Assembly: GCA_017464225.1 (NCBI GenBank)
Contig: JAFUDW010000133.1
Span: 1 to 21,236, forward strand
DNA length: 21,236 nt
Direction: 5' to 3'
Source: Clostridia bacterium
Lineage (GTDB): Bacteria; Bacillota_A; Clostridia; Christensenellales; Aristaeellaceae
Shown: one piece after another, positions 1-7,982 of the stretch
How positions within the stretch are numbered: position 1 is the stretch's first letter
How the letters are laid out: every line of letters starts with the position of its first letter
Translations under genes and position numbers: made by a program
The notes under the pieces: model-generated
Database searches by the model: none
Seen by the model: the letters and a program-made list of their open reading frames with translations, nothing else
What the model was told of the DNA's origin: nothing

Positions 1-2
1 AA

Positions 3-524
3 ATCGGCTCGGTGGGCGCTACCGGCATGCAGGCCCGGTATTTTGAAAACGCCGTGGCGGAATTGCTGGCCCTGACCACCGGAAAGGAAAGCGACCTGGC
101 CCTGCGCCGGGCGCTGGCCAACAGCCGCATGCTGTCCTGCGACGTCAGCGCCGGCTACGACCCCCTGTTCGCCTCCGCCTTTGAAAAGAAAAACGCCGCG
201 TACCTGGGCCGGGGCGTGTGTTACAACAAATTCACCGGCTCCCGGGGCAAATCCGGCTCCAACGACGCCAACGCCGAATTCATCGGCCGGCTGCGCAAGG
301 TGATGGATGATCACGGGATCGCCTGGCAGACGGCGGAACTGGGCCGGGTGGATCTGGGCGGCGGCGGCACCATCGCCTATATCTGCGCCTTGTATGGCAT
401 GGAGGTGATCGACAGCGGCGTGCCGGTGCTGTCCATGCACGCGCCCCAGGAGATCATCAGCAAGGCCGATCTGTACGAGGCCATCCGGGCGTACACCGCG
501 TTCATGACCGACATGACCAAATAA
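3..524 (+). CDS. M18 family aminopeptidase, C-terminal part (5' end outside window)
   Basis: This is the C-terminal ~173 residues of an M18-family zinc aminopeptidase, a cytosolic enzyme that removes N-terminal residues from peptides. The frame is open to the left edge and begins with IGSVGATGMQ, which in M18 enzymes directly follows the metal-binding DKEEIGS segment, so the gene is cut by the window and the GTG at 12 is not the start. Further family signatures are NAAYLGRGV, the KFTGSRGKSGSND stretch, the QTAELGRVDLGGGGT block and VLSMHAPQEI, whose His is a metal ligand in the family. The C-terminus, ending in YKAF-like RAYTAFM, looks complete. The next gene, also a peptidase, starts 15 nt downstream with its own ribosome binding site, so the two are probably one peptide-utilisation operon. 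Confidence 0.93.
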   Translation: MGSVGATGMQARYFENAVAELLALTTGKESDLALRRALANSRMLSCDVSAGYDPLFASAFEKKNAAYLGRGVCYNKFTGSRGKSGSNDANAEFIGRLRKVMDDHGIAWQTAELGRVDLGGGGTIAYICALYGMEVIDSGVPVLSMHAPQEIISKADLYEAIRAYTAFMTDMTK

Positions 525-539
525 GGGAGGGCAAGCAAG

Positions 540-1874
540 ATGAAGAAAACCCCCATCACTTTGGAGCAATTGGAGGCGTTCAGCCGGCAGTATCAATCCT
601 CGCCTGCCCGTCAGCTGGCCACACTGGCCCTGTCGAAAACCGACCTGAGCGACGCGGCCTACGCGCCCCAGGCGGGCTTTGCCATGCGGCAGAAGTTTTC
701 CCTGGAAATCCCCACCCTGCCGGTGGCTAATCAGCAAAAGAGCGGCCGGTGCTGGCTGTTTGCCGCCGCTAACGTGCTCAGGGAAAGCATCGCCAAGAAA
801 CTGAACCTGAAATCCTTCGAGCTGAGCCAGAGCTACCTGGCCTTCTGGGATAAATTCGAGCGGGCCAACTATTTCCTGGAAAGCATCCTGGAAACGGCTT
901 ATTTGCCCACCGACGACCGCACCGTGGCCTTTCTTCTGACCACCGGGGTGCACGACGGCGGCCAGTGGGATATGTTTGCCAACATCGTGCGCAAGTACGG
1001 CGTGGTGCCCAAGGACGTGTATGACGAAACCTTCCAATCCTGCAATACCCGCAGCATGAACCACATCCTGAACAGGAACCTGAAGATCTGCGCGGTGAAG
1101 CTGAGGAAAATGGCGGCCGACGGGGCGGATGACGCGGCGATCCAGGACGAAAAAGCCCGGATGCTGGATCGGATCTACGGCTTCCTGTGCGCCTGCTACA
1201 CCGAGCCGCCCAAGACCTTTGATTTTGAATATGTGGACGTCGACAGGCACTATCATATCGAAAAGGGCCTGACGCCCGCCGCTTTCCGGGATCGGTACGT
1301 GGGCGATCTGCTGGACCGCACCGTCAGCGTCATTCACGCCCCCACCGCCGATAAGCCCTACCACAAAACCTTTACCGTGAACATGCTGGGCAACGTGGTG
1401 GGCGGCCGGATGGTAAAGCACCTGAATTTGCCCATGGAGGAAATGAAGCAGGCCATCATTCGCCAATTGGAGGCGGGCAAGGTGGTGTGGTTCGGCAGCG
1501 ACGTGGGCAAGTTCGGCTTGCGGGAAGCGGGCGTGTGGGACGACCAGTGCTTCCAGTATGAATTGCTGACGGGGCTGGATCTGACCATCTCCAAGGAGGA
1601 TAGCCTGAATTACTGGTTTGCCGCCATGAATCACGCCATGGTGATCACCGGCGTGAACCTGGTTGATGGGAAGCCCACCCGCTGGAAGATCGAAAACAGC
1701 TGGGGCGACCAGAACGGCGAAAAGGGATATTACGTGTGCTCCGACAGCTGGTTTGACGCGTACGTGTTCCAGGCGGCCATCGAAAAGGAATACCTGGGCG
1801 ATCTGGCGGCCTTCTACGATTTGGAACCTATTGCGCTGGCCCCCTGGGATCCCATGGGCACGCTGGCGGACTGA
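540..1874 (+). CDS. pepC: Aminopeptidase C (C1B / bleomycin hydrolase family)
   Basis: A 444-residue papain-like cysteine aminopeptidase of the bleomycin hydrolase/PepC family, which is a cytosolic homohexamer that trims N-terminal residues. All catalytic residues are visible: Cys71 in NQQKSGRCWLF (with the upstream Gln of the oxyanion hole), His365 in NHAMVITG, and Asn386 in IENSWGD. The length matches the family (about 440-450). No signal peptide is present. The ATG at 540 is preceded by GGGAGGG with normal spacing. It follows an M18 aminopeptidase by 15 nt, suggesting co-transcription for intracellular peptide breakdown. No strong terminator is seen after the stop; a promoter for the next gene begins about 65 nt downstream. 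Confidence 0.96.
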   Translation: MKKTPITLEQLEAFSRQYQSSPARQLATLALSKTDLSDAAYAPQAGFAMRQKFSLEIPTLPVANQQKSGRCWLFAAANVLRESIAKKLNLKSFELSQSYLAFWDKFERANYFLESILETAYLPTDDRTVAFLLTTGVHDGGQWDMFANIVRKYGVVPKDVYDETFQSCNTRSMNHILNRNLKICAVKLRKMAADGADDAAIQDEKARMLDRIYGFLCACYTEPPKTFDFEYVDVDRHYHIEKGLTPAAFRDRYVGDLLDRTVSVIHAPTADKPYHKTFTVNMLGNVVGGRMVKHLNLPMEEMKQAIIRQLEAGKVVWFGSDVGKFGLREAGVWDDQCFQYELLTGLDLTISKEDSLNYWFAAMNHAMVITGVNLVDGKPTRWKIENSWGDQNGEKGYYVCSDSWFDAYVFQAAIEKEYLGDLAAFYDLEPIALAPWDPMGTLAD

Positions 1875-1940
1875 CGGCGGCTTTGGCCGGGGAATCGTGA
1901 AAATATGACAAATAATTAAGGATTTTTGTTAGCTTTTCCC

Positions 1941-1969
1941 TTGACCGGCAAGGCAGAATGTGTCATAAT
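1941..1969 (+). promoter_or_regulatory. SigA-type promoter for the transglutaminase-like gene
   Basis: TTGACC at 1941-1946 and CATAAT at 1964-1969 are separated by exactly 17 nt; each hexamer is one base off consensus. The predicted transcription start near 1976 gives a leader of about 95 nt before the gene at 2072. The sequence just upstream is AT-rich. Confidence 0.8.
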
Positions 1970-1994
1970 TAAGTGTGGATGATCGCACGTTGAA

Positions 1995-2032
1995 TCACGC
2001 TTCCCGGCTGCATGCCGGGGTGGTTTACGTGA
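1995..2032 (+). other. Leader hairpin of unknown role
   Basis: Within the 5' leader, CCCGGC (2003-2008) and GCCGGG (2014-2019) form a perfect 6-bp stem with loop TGCAT. An outer TCACG (1995-1999) can pair with CGTGA (2028-2032). No poly-T follows, so it is not an intrinsic terminator. I do not recognise a known riboswitch consensus. It may stabilise the leader or be incidental. Confidence 0.35.
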
Positions 2033-2071
2033 GGATGAAAGAAGAGTAGAAAAAGACAGGGAGGAACATGG

Positions 2072-4651
2072 ATGATGAAGAAGCGCGTCATGCAATGGAT
2101 GGGTCTGCTCGCGCTGCTGACCGTGCTGCTGGCCAGCCTGAGCGGCTCAGCCCTGGCGGAGACAGGCGCACTGGTGAATCAGGCGCAGGCGGAAGCCTAT
2201 GGGGCGGGCGAGGATGTCGTGATCAACCTGATCGGCTCCGCGTCGATCCAGGGCGCGGAGAACGAAGACCTGTTCATGAAATATTTGGAGCAGGAAACCG
2301 CCGATCCGCTGACCACCCCGCAGAAGGCCGTTTTCGGCGCGGGCGAAAAGCTGAAGGGCAGCGCCAAGAAGGCGTACGACCTGCTTAAGCCCCACATGCT
2401 GAAGGTGGCTGCCGGTAAGGAAACCAGCACGGTGTTCACGCTGTCGCTGTCCAAGCTGGGCATCAAGAGCAAGTATACCTACAAAGAACTGGGCCTGTCC
2501 AGCAGCGCCTCCATTTCCGCGGCCAACGATGCGGCTTATAAGCTGATCTCCAAAGAACTGGAGGGAATGTGGACGGCCATCGAAACGCTGATGCTGGATT
2601 GTCCCTACGAAATGTATTGGTTCGATAAGACGGCCGGCGCGTCCTGGAGCATCCCGGGCGTATCCTCCTCCGGCGGCGTGACCACCGTGTACGGCACCAC
2701 CACCACGCTGAAAATGTATGTGGCCGCCGCTTACGCCAATCCTCTCTATTACACCTATACCACCCAGACCAGCACCGATCAGATCGAAACCGCCAAGAAC
2801 GCGGTCAAGAACGCCAAGGCCATCGTGAAGAAATACGCCGGGCTGAATGACTACGATAAGGTGCGCGCCTATCTGTACGAAATCTGCGATTTGGTGAGCT
2901 ACAACTACGCCGCCGTGTATAACAATTACTCCTACGGCGATCCGTGGCAGTTGATCTACGCCTTCGACGGTGATACTTCCACCAACATCGTGTGCGAGGG
3001 CTATTCCAAGGCCTTCCAGTACCTGTGCGATCTGAGCAAATTCGACGCCGACGTGTGCTGCTACACGGTGTATGGCGACGTCACATGGGATTCCGGCGGC
3101 GGCGGCGCCCACATGTGGAATTTCATCACCATGGATAACGGCAAGAACTACCTGGTGGATGCGACCGCCTGCGACTCCGATTGGGGCGTGGATGAATACC
3201 TGTTCCTCAAGGGCGCGGAAGCAGGCAGCGGCAAGAACGGCTACGCGCTGGTGCACGGCAACCGGTATGTGTTCGATACCATCACCGCGTATTCCAATAA
3301 GAACCTGACCCTGTGCACCAAGGATTACACCACCCACACCATGACCGCCGGCGAAAACCACGTGCTGAAAAAGGTGAAGGCCTATGATCCCACCTGCACC
3401 GTGCCCGGCGCTATCGATCACTACGCCTGCACCGCGTGCAGCAAGGTGTTCGCCAACCGCACCGGCAGCATCAGCACCACCAAGGCCAAGATCTCCCTTG
3501 ACGCCGTGGGCCACAAGCTGAAGAAGACCGCCAAGGTGGCCGCCGACTGCGTGACCGCCGGCAACAAGGCGTATTGGACCTGCTCCACCTGCGGCAAGGT
3601 ATATTCCGATTCCAAGGGCGTGAATGAAACCACCGTGAAGGCCATGCGCATCGCCCCTCTGGGCCACACGCTGGATTACACGGCCGCCGTGGCGCCGGAT
3701 TGCACCACCGCCGGCAACCTGGAATATTGGCACTGCACCGTGTGCGATCTGTATTTCGCCGATGCCGCCGCCAAGCAGCCGACCACCAAGGAAGAAATGA
3801 CCCTCGCCGCCCTGGGCCACAATATCGTGGATGGGCTGTGCACGGTGTGCGGCGTGCCTGCCGCGCCGTCCGGGGCGAAGGCCAGCGTCAAGAAGCAGGT
3901 GACCACCCTGACCTGGAACGCCGTGCCCACCGCCGATTCCTATTCGGTGTATAACGGCACCAAGCTGCTGGCCAAGGGCGTGACCGATACCACCTACAAG
4001 TACACCGGGCAGTCCTTCGGCAAGCTGTTCAATTTCACCGTGGTGGCTGTGAACGCGGCGGGTGAAAGCGCCCCCAGCGCCAAGATGTCCACCATCGTGC
4101 TGGATAAGACCGCCAGCCTGACGGTGGAAAGCGTAGCTGCCGGCGCGAAGCTGACCTGGAAGAAGGTCACCGGCGCATCCGGCTACAAGGTGCTGCGGGA
4201 CGGTGTGGCGATCAAGAACATCACCTCCGGCTCCACCCTGACCTTCACCGATACCGGCGCGCCCAAGGCGGGCAAGAAGTGCGTGTACTCCGTGTATGCC
4301 ATTTCCAAGTATCAGTACAGCACCCTGACGGTCAAAGCCAAGTTCATCCGCCTGGCCACCATGAATGCGGTGACGCTGAACAACAATACCGCCAAGAAGC
4401 TGACCATCACCTGGAAGAAGGCCACCGGCGCGGATCGCTACGAGATCTATTGCTCCACATCCAGCACCAAGCCCAAGGCCACCACCGCCGCTACCAAGAC
4501 CATCAAGAGCGCCACCACCCTCAGCCTGACCATGAAGAATCCCACCGTGGGCAAGACGTACTATGTGTACGTGCGTCCCTCGGGGTTGAACGGCTCCACC
4601 CGCACCTACGGCGAATGGACGCCCGTGGCCAAGCTGAAGATCGTCCGGTAA
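2072..4651 (+). CDS. Secreted transglutaminase-like protein with CxxC repeats and Fn3-like modules
   Basis: An 859-residue exported protein. Residues 1-29 form a signal peptide (MMKKR, hydrophobic stretch, SALA before Glu30). Residues about 240-400 are a transglutaminase-core fold with the full triad: Cys308 in VCEGYSKAF, His347 in AHMWN, Asp363 in LVDAT. In bacteria such domains may act as proteases, amidases or crosslinkers, so the reaction is not fixed. Residues 430-595 hold repeats of about 51 aa, each with an isolated Cys, a CxxC pair (453/456, 504/507, 555/558, 590/593) and a GH motif. Residues about 596-859 are three fibronectin-III-like modules (LTWNAVPTADSY, LTWKKVTGASGY, ITWKKATGADRY). 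No LPXTG or membrane anchor is seen, so it is probably released or loosely wall-bound. GGGAGG at 2059-2064 allows ATG 2072 or 2075. It has its own promoter and terminator. Confidence 0.9.
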   Translation: MMKKRVMQWMGLLALLTVLLASLSGSALAETGALVNQAQAEAYGAGEDVVINLIGSASIQGAENEDLFMKYLEQETADPLTTPQKAVFGAGEKLKGSAKKAYDLLKPHMLKVAAGKETSTVFTLSLSKLGIKSKYTYKELGLSSSASISAANDAAYKLISKELEGMWTAIETLMLDCPYEMYWFDKTAGASWSIPGVSSSGGVTTVYGTTTTLKMYVAAAYANPLYYTYTTQTSTDQIETAKNAVKNAKAIVKKYAGLNDYDKVRAYLYEICDLVSYNYAAVYNNYSYGDPWQLIYAFDGDTSTNIVCEGYSKAFQYLCDLSKFDADVCCYTVYGDVTWDSGGGGAHMWNFITMDNGKNYLVDATACDSDWGVDEYLFLKGAEAGSGKNGYALVHGNRYVFDTITAYSNKNLTLCTKDYTTHTMTAGENHVLKKVKAYDPTCTVPGAIDHYACTACSKVFANRTGSISTTKAKISLDAVGHKLKKTAKVAADCVTAGNKAYWTCSTCGKVYSDSKGVNETTVKAMRIAPLGHTLDYTAAVAPDCTTAGNLEYWHCTVCDLYFADAAAKQPTTKEEMTLAALGHNIVDGLCTVCGVPAAPSGAKASVKKQVTTLTWNAVPTADSYSVYNGTKLLAKGVTDTTYKYTGQSFGKLFNFTVVAVNAAGESAPSAKMSTIVLDKTASLTVESVAAGAKLTWKKVTGASGYKVLRDGVAIKNITSGSTLTFTDTGAPKAGKKCVYSVYAISKYQYSTLTVKAKFIRLATMNAVTLNNNTAKKLTITWKKATGADRYEIYCSTSSTKPKATTAATKTIKSATTLSLTMKNPTVGKTYYVYVRPSGLNGSTRTYGEWTPVAKLKIVR

Positions 4652-4682
4652 CGCCGGATCAGCGAAAACTGTAACATAACAT

Positions 4683-4720
4683 GACCCCGGCTGGGCCTAT
4701 GCGCCCGGTCGGGGTCTTTT
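4683..4720 (+). terminator. Intrinsic terminator of the transglutaminase-like gene
   Basis: A GC-rich inverted repeat (ACCCCGGCTGGGC against GCCCGGTCGGGGT, two non-Watson-Crick positions, short loop around CTATGC) ends in TTTT at 4717-4720, about 30 nt after the stop codon. Confidence 0.8.
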
Positions 4721-4768
4721 CGATGTATGATCAATGCGGGCCGAGGCGTCCACCGCCATCGGGCCGCG

Positions 4769-5014
4769 TCAGCCAAACGGGTTTTCTTCCTCCCAGCCCC
4801 GATCATAGGGCACCTCCGCGTCGGCATCGAAGGCTTCGGGCCGCAGAAAAGCCTTGCCCGATCGCAGGTTGGCGATTTCCTCCTTGGTCATGGCGGTGCC
4901 GGTGCCCTGGCAGGCGTAGCAGCGGTACAGACATTCGGGGCACACGCAGGCGTTATCCCGCTCGGAATGGATCATCCACGTTTCGCTTTCGCAGTGGGGG
5001 CAATGGCAGCGCAT
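4769..5014 (-). CDS. Small Cys-rich zinc-ribbon protein, function unknown
   Basis: An 81-residue cytosolic protein. The N-terminal half carries CHCPHC (Cys3, 5, 8), CVCPEC (Cys23, 25, 28) and CYAC (Cys32, 35), a spacing typical of a zinc ribbon. The C-terminal half is acidic (AFDADAEVPYDRGWEEENPFG). I cannot name a family. An in-frame ATG exists at 5035, but ATG 5014 is preferred because GAGGA lies 6 nt ahead of it, while 5035 has no ribosome binding site and would leave only a 6-7 nt leader from the predicted promoter. The gene is monocistronic and divergent from the membrane-protein operon at 5156. Confidence 0.75.
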   Translation of the reverse strand: MRCHCPHCESETWMIHSERDNACVCPECLYRCYACQGTGTAMTKEEIANLRSGKAFLRPEAFDADAEVPYDRGWEEENPFG

Positions 5015-5020
5015 ATTGGT

Positions 5021-5025
5021 TCCTC
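5021..5025 (-). promoter_or_regulatory. Ribosome binding site that decides the 5014 start
   Basis: GAGGA read on the - strand lies 6 nt before ATG 5014. It falls inside the longer reading frame, so it favours the shorter 81-aa product over the 88-aa one. Confidence 0.65.
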
Positions 5026-5048
5026 GCTTTGGCATGAATTTCGGGAAA

Positions 5049-5077
5049 AGTATATCATGTTGTGAAGGATTTGTAAA
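5049..5077 (-). promoter_or_regulatory. SigA-type promoter for the zinc-ribbon gene
   Basis: On the - strand, TTTACA (5077-5072) and TATACT (5054-5049) are separated by exactly 17 nt, each one base from consensus. Predicted initiation near 5042 gives a leader of about 28 nt to ATG 5014. Confidence 0.75.
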
Positions 5078-5094
5078 TCATCTGCCGGATGGGT

Positions 5095-5123
5095 TTGCCT
5101 TTTTTCGGGGCATGGGATATAAT
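5095..5123 (+). promoter_or_regulatory. SigA-type promoter for the membrane-protein operon
   Basis: TTGCCT (5095-5100) and a perfect TATAAT (5118-5123) are separated by 17 nt. It is divergent from the zinc-ribbon promoter; the two -35 boxes lie only 17 bp apart (5078-5094). Confidence 0.8.
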
Positions 5124-5144
5124 AGCGGTGGATCGATTGTTTGC

Positions 5145-5150
5145 GGAGGA
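5145..5150 (+). promoter_or_regulatory. Ribosome binding site fixing the start at 5156
   Basis: GGAGGA lies 5 nt before ATG 5156. The frame also opens at TTG 5141, but that codon lies upstream of this site and has none of its own. Confidence 0.8.
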
Positions 5151-5155
5151 TCGTT

Positions 5156-7189
5156 ATGCTGGCCGTTTTGTATGGGCTTGTGTTTATGGTGGGGGGCATC
5201 GCCGCGGTGCGGTTCCTGCTGCCGCAAAAGCGGATGATCGTGCGCCTGTGGCTGGGGGCAGCCCTGGGCTTGGCGCTGATGATGTGGCTACCCGCCCTGT
5301 GCGCCTTTGCGCTGCGCTTTTCCCTGGCCGCCCACGGGCTGGCCCTGGCGCTGCTGCTGTTGCTGGTGGCCGGGGCTTACCTGGGCCGGAGCAAGCGCCC
5401 CGCCGCGGCCTGGAGCGCAGACGACGCCCGGCTGGGAAAGCTGCTGCTGTGCGTGGCGCTGCCGCTGACGGTGATCGGCGGCTACCTGCAATGGACCCAC
5501 AACATCATGCCTGCCGCGGACGGCGCGCTGCACGTAGGCCAAAGCACCTACGGCGATCTGCCCCTGCATCTGGCCATCGCCTCCGGCCTGCGCAATGCTT
5601 CTTTCCCGCCGGATTACAGCATCCTGCCGGGAGAATTGCTGTCCTATCCCTTCCTGGCCGATTCTCTGTCCACCAGCTTCATGCTGCTGGGGTGCGATCT
5701 GCGCGCCGCCATCGTGATCCCCGGCATTTGGATGACGGCGCTGACCTTCGGCGGTTATGTGCTGCTGGCCGCCCGCATGGCCGATACGAAAAAAGGCGCG
5801 GCGCTGGCGGCGCTGTTTTTCTTCCTCAACGGCGGCCTTGGCTTTTTATATCTGGTGGATATGCAGGGGGCGGTGCTGGGAACCGCCGGCAGTAACGAAT
5901 TGCAGAGCGTGAAGGGCCTGTGGGCACGCATCCAATTGGTGCTGAACGGCTGGTATCAGACCCCCGCCAACCACGCCGAATTTACCACCTATAACCTGCG
6001 CTGGAGCAACGTGATCGCGGATATGATGGTGCCTCAGCGCACCACCCTGGCGGGCTGGACGCTGGTGATCCCCTGCATCTACCTGCTTTACGATGCGCTG
6101 AGGCCCGAATGGCCGCCGCTGCAAGGGCCGGGGAAGGGGCGTCGGATCGACCTGCGCCCCATGGTGCTGCTGGGCCTGTGGGCCGGCATGCTGCCCATGG
6201 TGAACACCCATTGCTTCCTGGCCCTGGGGCTGATGAGCGCCGGCTGGATGATTTATGATCTCATCCGTAACCGCGGGAACGTTGGGCGGGCCCTGCTGCC
6301 CTGGGCGGTGTACGGCGGGCTGGCGGTGGCGCTGGCCGCGCCCCAGCTGTTCACCTGGACCTTCCAGCAATCGGTGGGCAACGACGCGTTCCTGAACATC
6401 CATTTCAATTGGGTCAACGGCGATTTGGGCATGCTGGATGGGTACCTGTGGTTCTATATCAAAAACATCGGCCTGCCCTTCCTTTTGATCCTGCTGGCCC
6501 TGCTGGAAAAGAATGAAAAGCGTCGCTTCCTGGCCTGCGGCGCGTTTATGATCTTCCTGCTGGCGGAATGCATCCAGTTCCAGCCCAATCCCTACGATAA
6601 CAACAAGCTGTTTTATATCTGGTATATGCTCTGCTGCGTCATCGCCGCCGATTACGGCCTGGAATTGCTGGGAAGGCTGCGGGGCATGCGGGCCCGGCCT
6701 GTCATCGCCGCGATGGCCGCTGTATGTTGCTTTGCCACCGGCGCCCTGGCGGTGGCCCGGGAGTGCGTCAGCGATTACGAAATGTTTTCGGAATCCGACG
6801 TGGAAGCGGCGGCGTTTGTGGAAACGCTGGAAGGGGATCCCCTGTTCCTGACCGGCGATCAGCACATCAATTTCGTTTCCAGCCTGGCGGGCAAGCGCAT
6901 CGTGTGCGGCCCCGACCTGTGGCTGTACTGGCACGGGTATGGGGAGGAAACCGCCCGCCGGCACGGCGACGTGGAACGCTTCTACGCGGACCCGGTGGGC
7001 AATGCCGACGTGCTGACGGCGTACCAGGTGGATTACATCCTGGTATCCAGCAACGAATTGTACAATTACGATGTGGACGTCGGGGCGCTGGAGGAGCATT
7101 ATCCGGTGGTGTACAGCAATGGCAGCGTCACCCTGTACGCGGCGACGGGGCATGATTTACCGGCGGGGGAGGCCAATGGGGCATGGTGA
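5156..7189 (+). CDS. Large polytopic membrane protein, GT-C glycosyltransferase-like
   Basis: A 677-residue integral membrane protein with roughly a dozen hydrophobic segments, beginning with a TM helix at residues 2-22. After about the fourth segment an external loop carries an acidic site, STYGDLPLHL (Asp134), followed by FPPDYSILPGE and LSYPFLADS. An Asp in the first large outer loop is the usual catalytic position in GT-C (polyprenyl-phosphate-dependent) glycosyltransferases. The last ~140 residues (from about 538) are soluble, with FLTGDQHINFVSSLAGKR and LWLYWHGYG, a layout typical of large bacterial GT-C-like membrane proteins. I infer transfer of a lipid-linked sugar outside the membrane; the acceptor is unknown. 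It overlaps the 77-aa gene by 7 nt and shares an operon with a GtrA-family gene, which supports the envelope-glycosylation reading. The family assignment is inferred from topology and motifs. Confidence 0.8.
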   Translation: MLAVLYGLVFMVGGIAAVRFLLPQKRMIVRLWLGAALGLALMMWLPALCAFALRFSLAAHGLALALLLLLVAGAYLGRSKRPAAAWSADDARLGKLLLCVALPLTVIGGYLQWTHNIMPAADGALHVGQSTYGDLPLHLAIASGLRNASFPPDYSILPGELLSYPFLADSLSTSFMLLGCDLRAAIVIPGIWMTALTFGGYVLLAARMADTKKGAALAALFFFLNGGLGFLYLVDMQGAVLGTAGSNELQSVKGLWARIQLVLNGWYQTPANHAEFTTYNLRWSNVIADMMVPQRTTLAGWTLVIPCIYLLYDALRPEWPPLQGPGKGRRIDLRPMVLLGLWAGMLPMVNTHCFLALGLMSAGWMIYDLIRNRGNVGRALLPWAVYGGLAVALAAPQLFTWTFQQSVGNDAFLNIHFNWVNGDLGMLDGYLWFYIKNIGLPFLLILLALLEKNEKRRFLACGAFMIFLLAECIQFQPNPYDNNKLFYIWYMLCCVIAADYGLELLGRLRGMRARPVIAAMAAVCCFATGALAVARECVSDYEMFSESDVEAAAFVETLEGDPLFLTGDQHINFVSSLAGKRIVCGPDLWLYWHGYGEETARRHGDVERFYADPVGNADVLTAYQVDYILVSSNELYNYDVDVGALEEHYPVVYSNGSVTLYAATGHDLPAGEANGAW

Positions 7190-7416
7190 CGCGGTTTTTG
7201 CAGTATTCTCTGGATCACAACCGACCGGTCAAGGCGCTGTTTGCCGACACCATGAAATTCAAAAACATTACCGTGGTGCTGCTGGATGGGAACACGGTGG
7301 GCTATCTGACCGCCGGGCGAAAAAAGCCCCTGACCACCACGGTGGATAACCTGCTGTCCGTTTCCTACGCCCGGGGGGACGACGGCGACACGCTGCAATA
7401 CGCAAAGGGAGAATGA
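7183..7416 (+). CDS. Conserved-looking small protein, function unknown
   Basis: A 77-residue soluble protein that overlaps the end of the membrane-protein gene by 7 nt and ends 1 nt before the GtrA gene, so it is translationally embedded in the operon. GGGGGAGG lies 10 nt before its ATG. The sequence alternates strands and turns (NITVVLLDGNTVGYLTAGRK, then VDNLLSVSYARGD), suggesting a small beta-barrel. The pattern loosely recalls WYL or SH3-like modules, but I would not assign a function. No membrane segment or signal peptide. Coupling to both neighbours argues that it is a real gene. Confidence 0.7.
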   Translation: MVTRFLQYSLDHNRPVKALFADTMKFKNITVVLLDGNTVGYLTAGRKKPLTTTVDNLLSVSYARGDDGDTLQYAKGE

Positions 7417-7417
7417 A

Positions 7418-7885
7418 ATGATTCAGAAAATCAAAGCCCTGCTGAAGGACCGGGAAAAGCTGAGGGAGATGGCGCTGTACATCGTGTTTGGCTTGCTGAC
7501 CACCCTGGTGAACTGGCTGGTCTATTTCGCGGTGACCAGGCTGCTGGGCATCGGGGGGATGGAGCAGGGCAGCGCCGCCTACGTGCTGGTGTCCAACGTG
7601 GGCAACGTGCTGGGCTGGGTGATGTCGGTGCTGTTTGCCTTCTTTACCAACAAAAAATATGTGTTTAAAAGCGCCGCCGATGGGAAAACTGGGGCCTGGC
7701 GGGAATTCGTTCTGTTCGTGTCGGCCCGGATCGCCTCCTTTGTGATATTCGACCTGGCGCTGTTCAACCTGCTGCAGTGGCTGGGCATGAACGCCGATTG
7801 GGACAAGCTGCTGATGAACGTGCTGGTGGTGATTTTCAATTACTTTGCCAGCAGCCTGGTCATTTTCCGCTCCAAAAAGCAATAA
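7418..7885 (+). CDS. GtrA family membrane protein
   Basis: A 155-residue protein with four predicted TM helices and GtrA-family motifs: YIVFGLLTTLVNWLVYF in helix 1, a GWVMSVLFAFFTNKKYVF segment ending helix 3, and a final helix with FNYFASSLVIFRSK. GtrA-family proteins are thought to help move or present undecaprenyl-phosphate-linked sugars for envelope or O-antigen glycosylation. The ATG follows the preceding stop by 1 nt, with a GGGAG site inside the preceding gene. The pairing with a GT-C-like protein fits a flippase/transferase module. No clear terminator follows; a weak hairpin near 7910-7927 lacks a T-run. Confidence 0.93.
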   Translation: MIQKIKALLKDREKLREMALYIVFGLLTTLVNWLVYFAVTRLLGIGGMEQGSAAYVLVSNVGNVLGWVMSVLFAFFTNKKYVFKSAADGKTGAWREFVLFVSARIASFVIFDLALFNLLQWLGMNADWDKLLMNVLVVIFNYFASSLVIFRSKKQ

Positions 7886-7933
7886 TGGAAGGCAAGACAG
7901 GCTGTTTCCGGCGGGATAATTCCTGCCCGGGGC

Positions 7934-7962
7934 TGGTCAAATCAGGAAATATCGTGTATAAT
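7934..7962 (+). promoter_or_regulatory. SigA-type promoter for the aldolase gene
   Basis: TGGTCA (7934-7939, four of six matches) and a perfect TATAAT (7957-7962) are 17 nt apart. Predicted initiation is near 7969, about 30 nt before ATG 8000. Confidence 0.75.
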
Positions 7963-7982
7963 AACAGGGTAATTTCCCATTC

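Noticed and set aside
1995..2032. c-di-GMP or other known riboswitch in the transglutaminase leader
   Set aside because: The conserved core bases of the classes I know are missing; only a generic hairpin is present.
2147..3820. Long open frame on the - strand opposite the transglutaminase-like gene
   Set aside because: It is antisense to a gene with a clear signal peptide, triad and repeats. The translation is Gly/His/Ala/Val-rich low-complexity sequence typical of the antisense of GC-rich codons.
5846..7153. 435-codon - strand open frame opposite the GT-C-like gene
   Set aside because: His/Gln/Pro-rich antisense product without start signals; the + strand frame has promoter, ribosome binding site and membrane topology.
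7905..7930. Possible terminator after the GtrA gene
   Set aside because: A 7-bp stem with a G-T pair can form (GGCGGGA/TCCTGCC) but no T-run follows.
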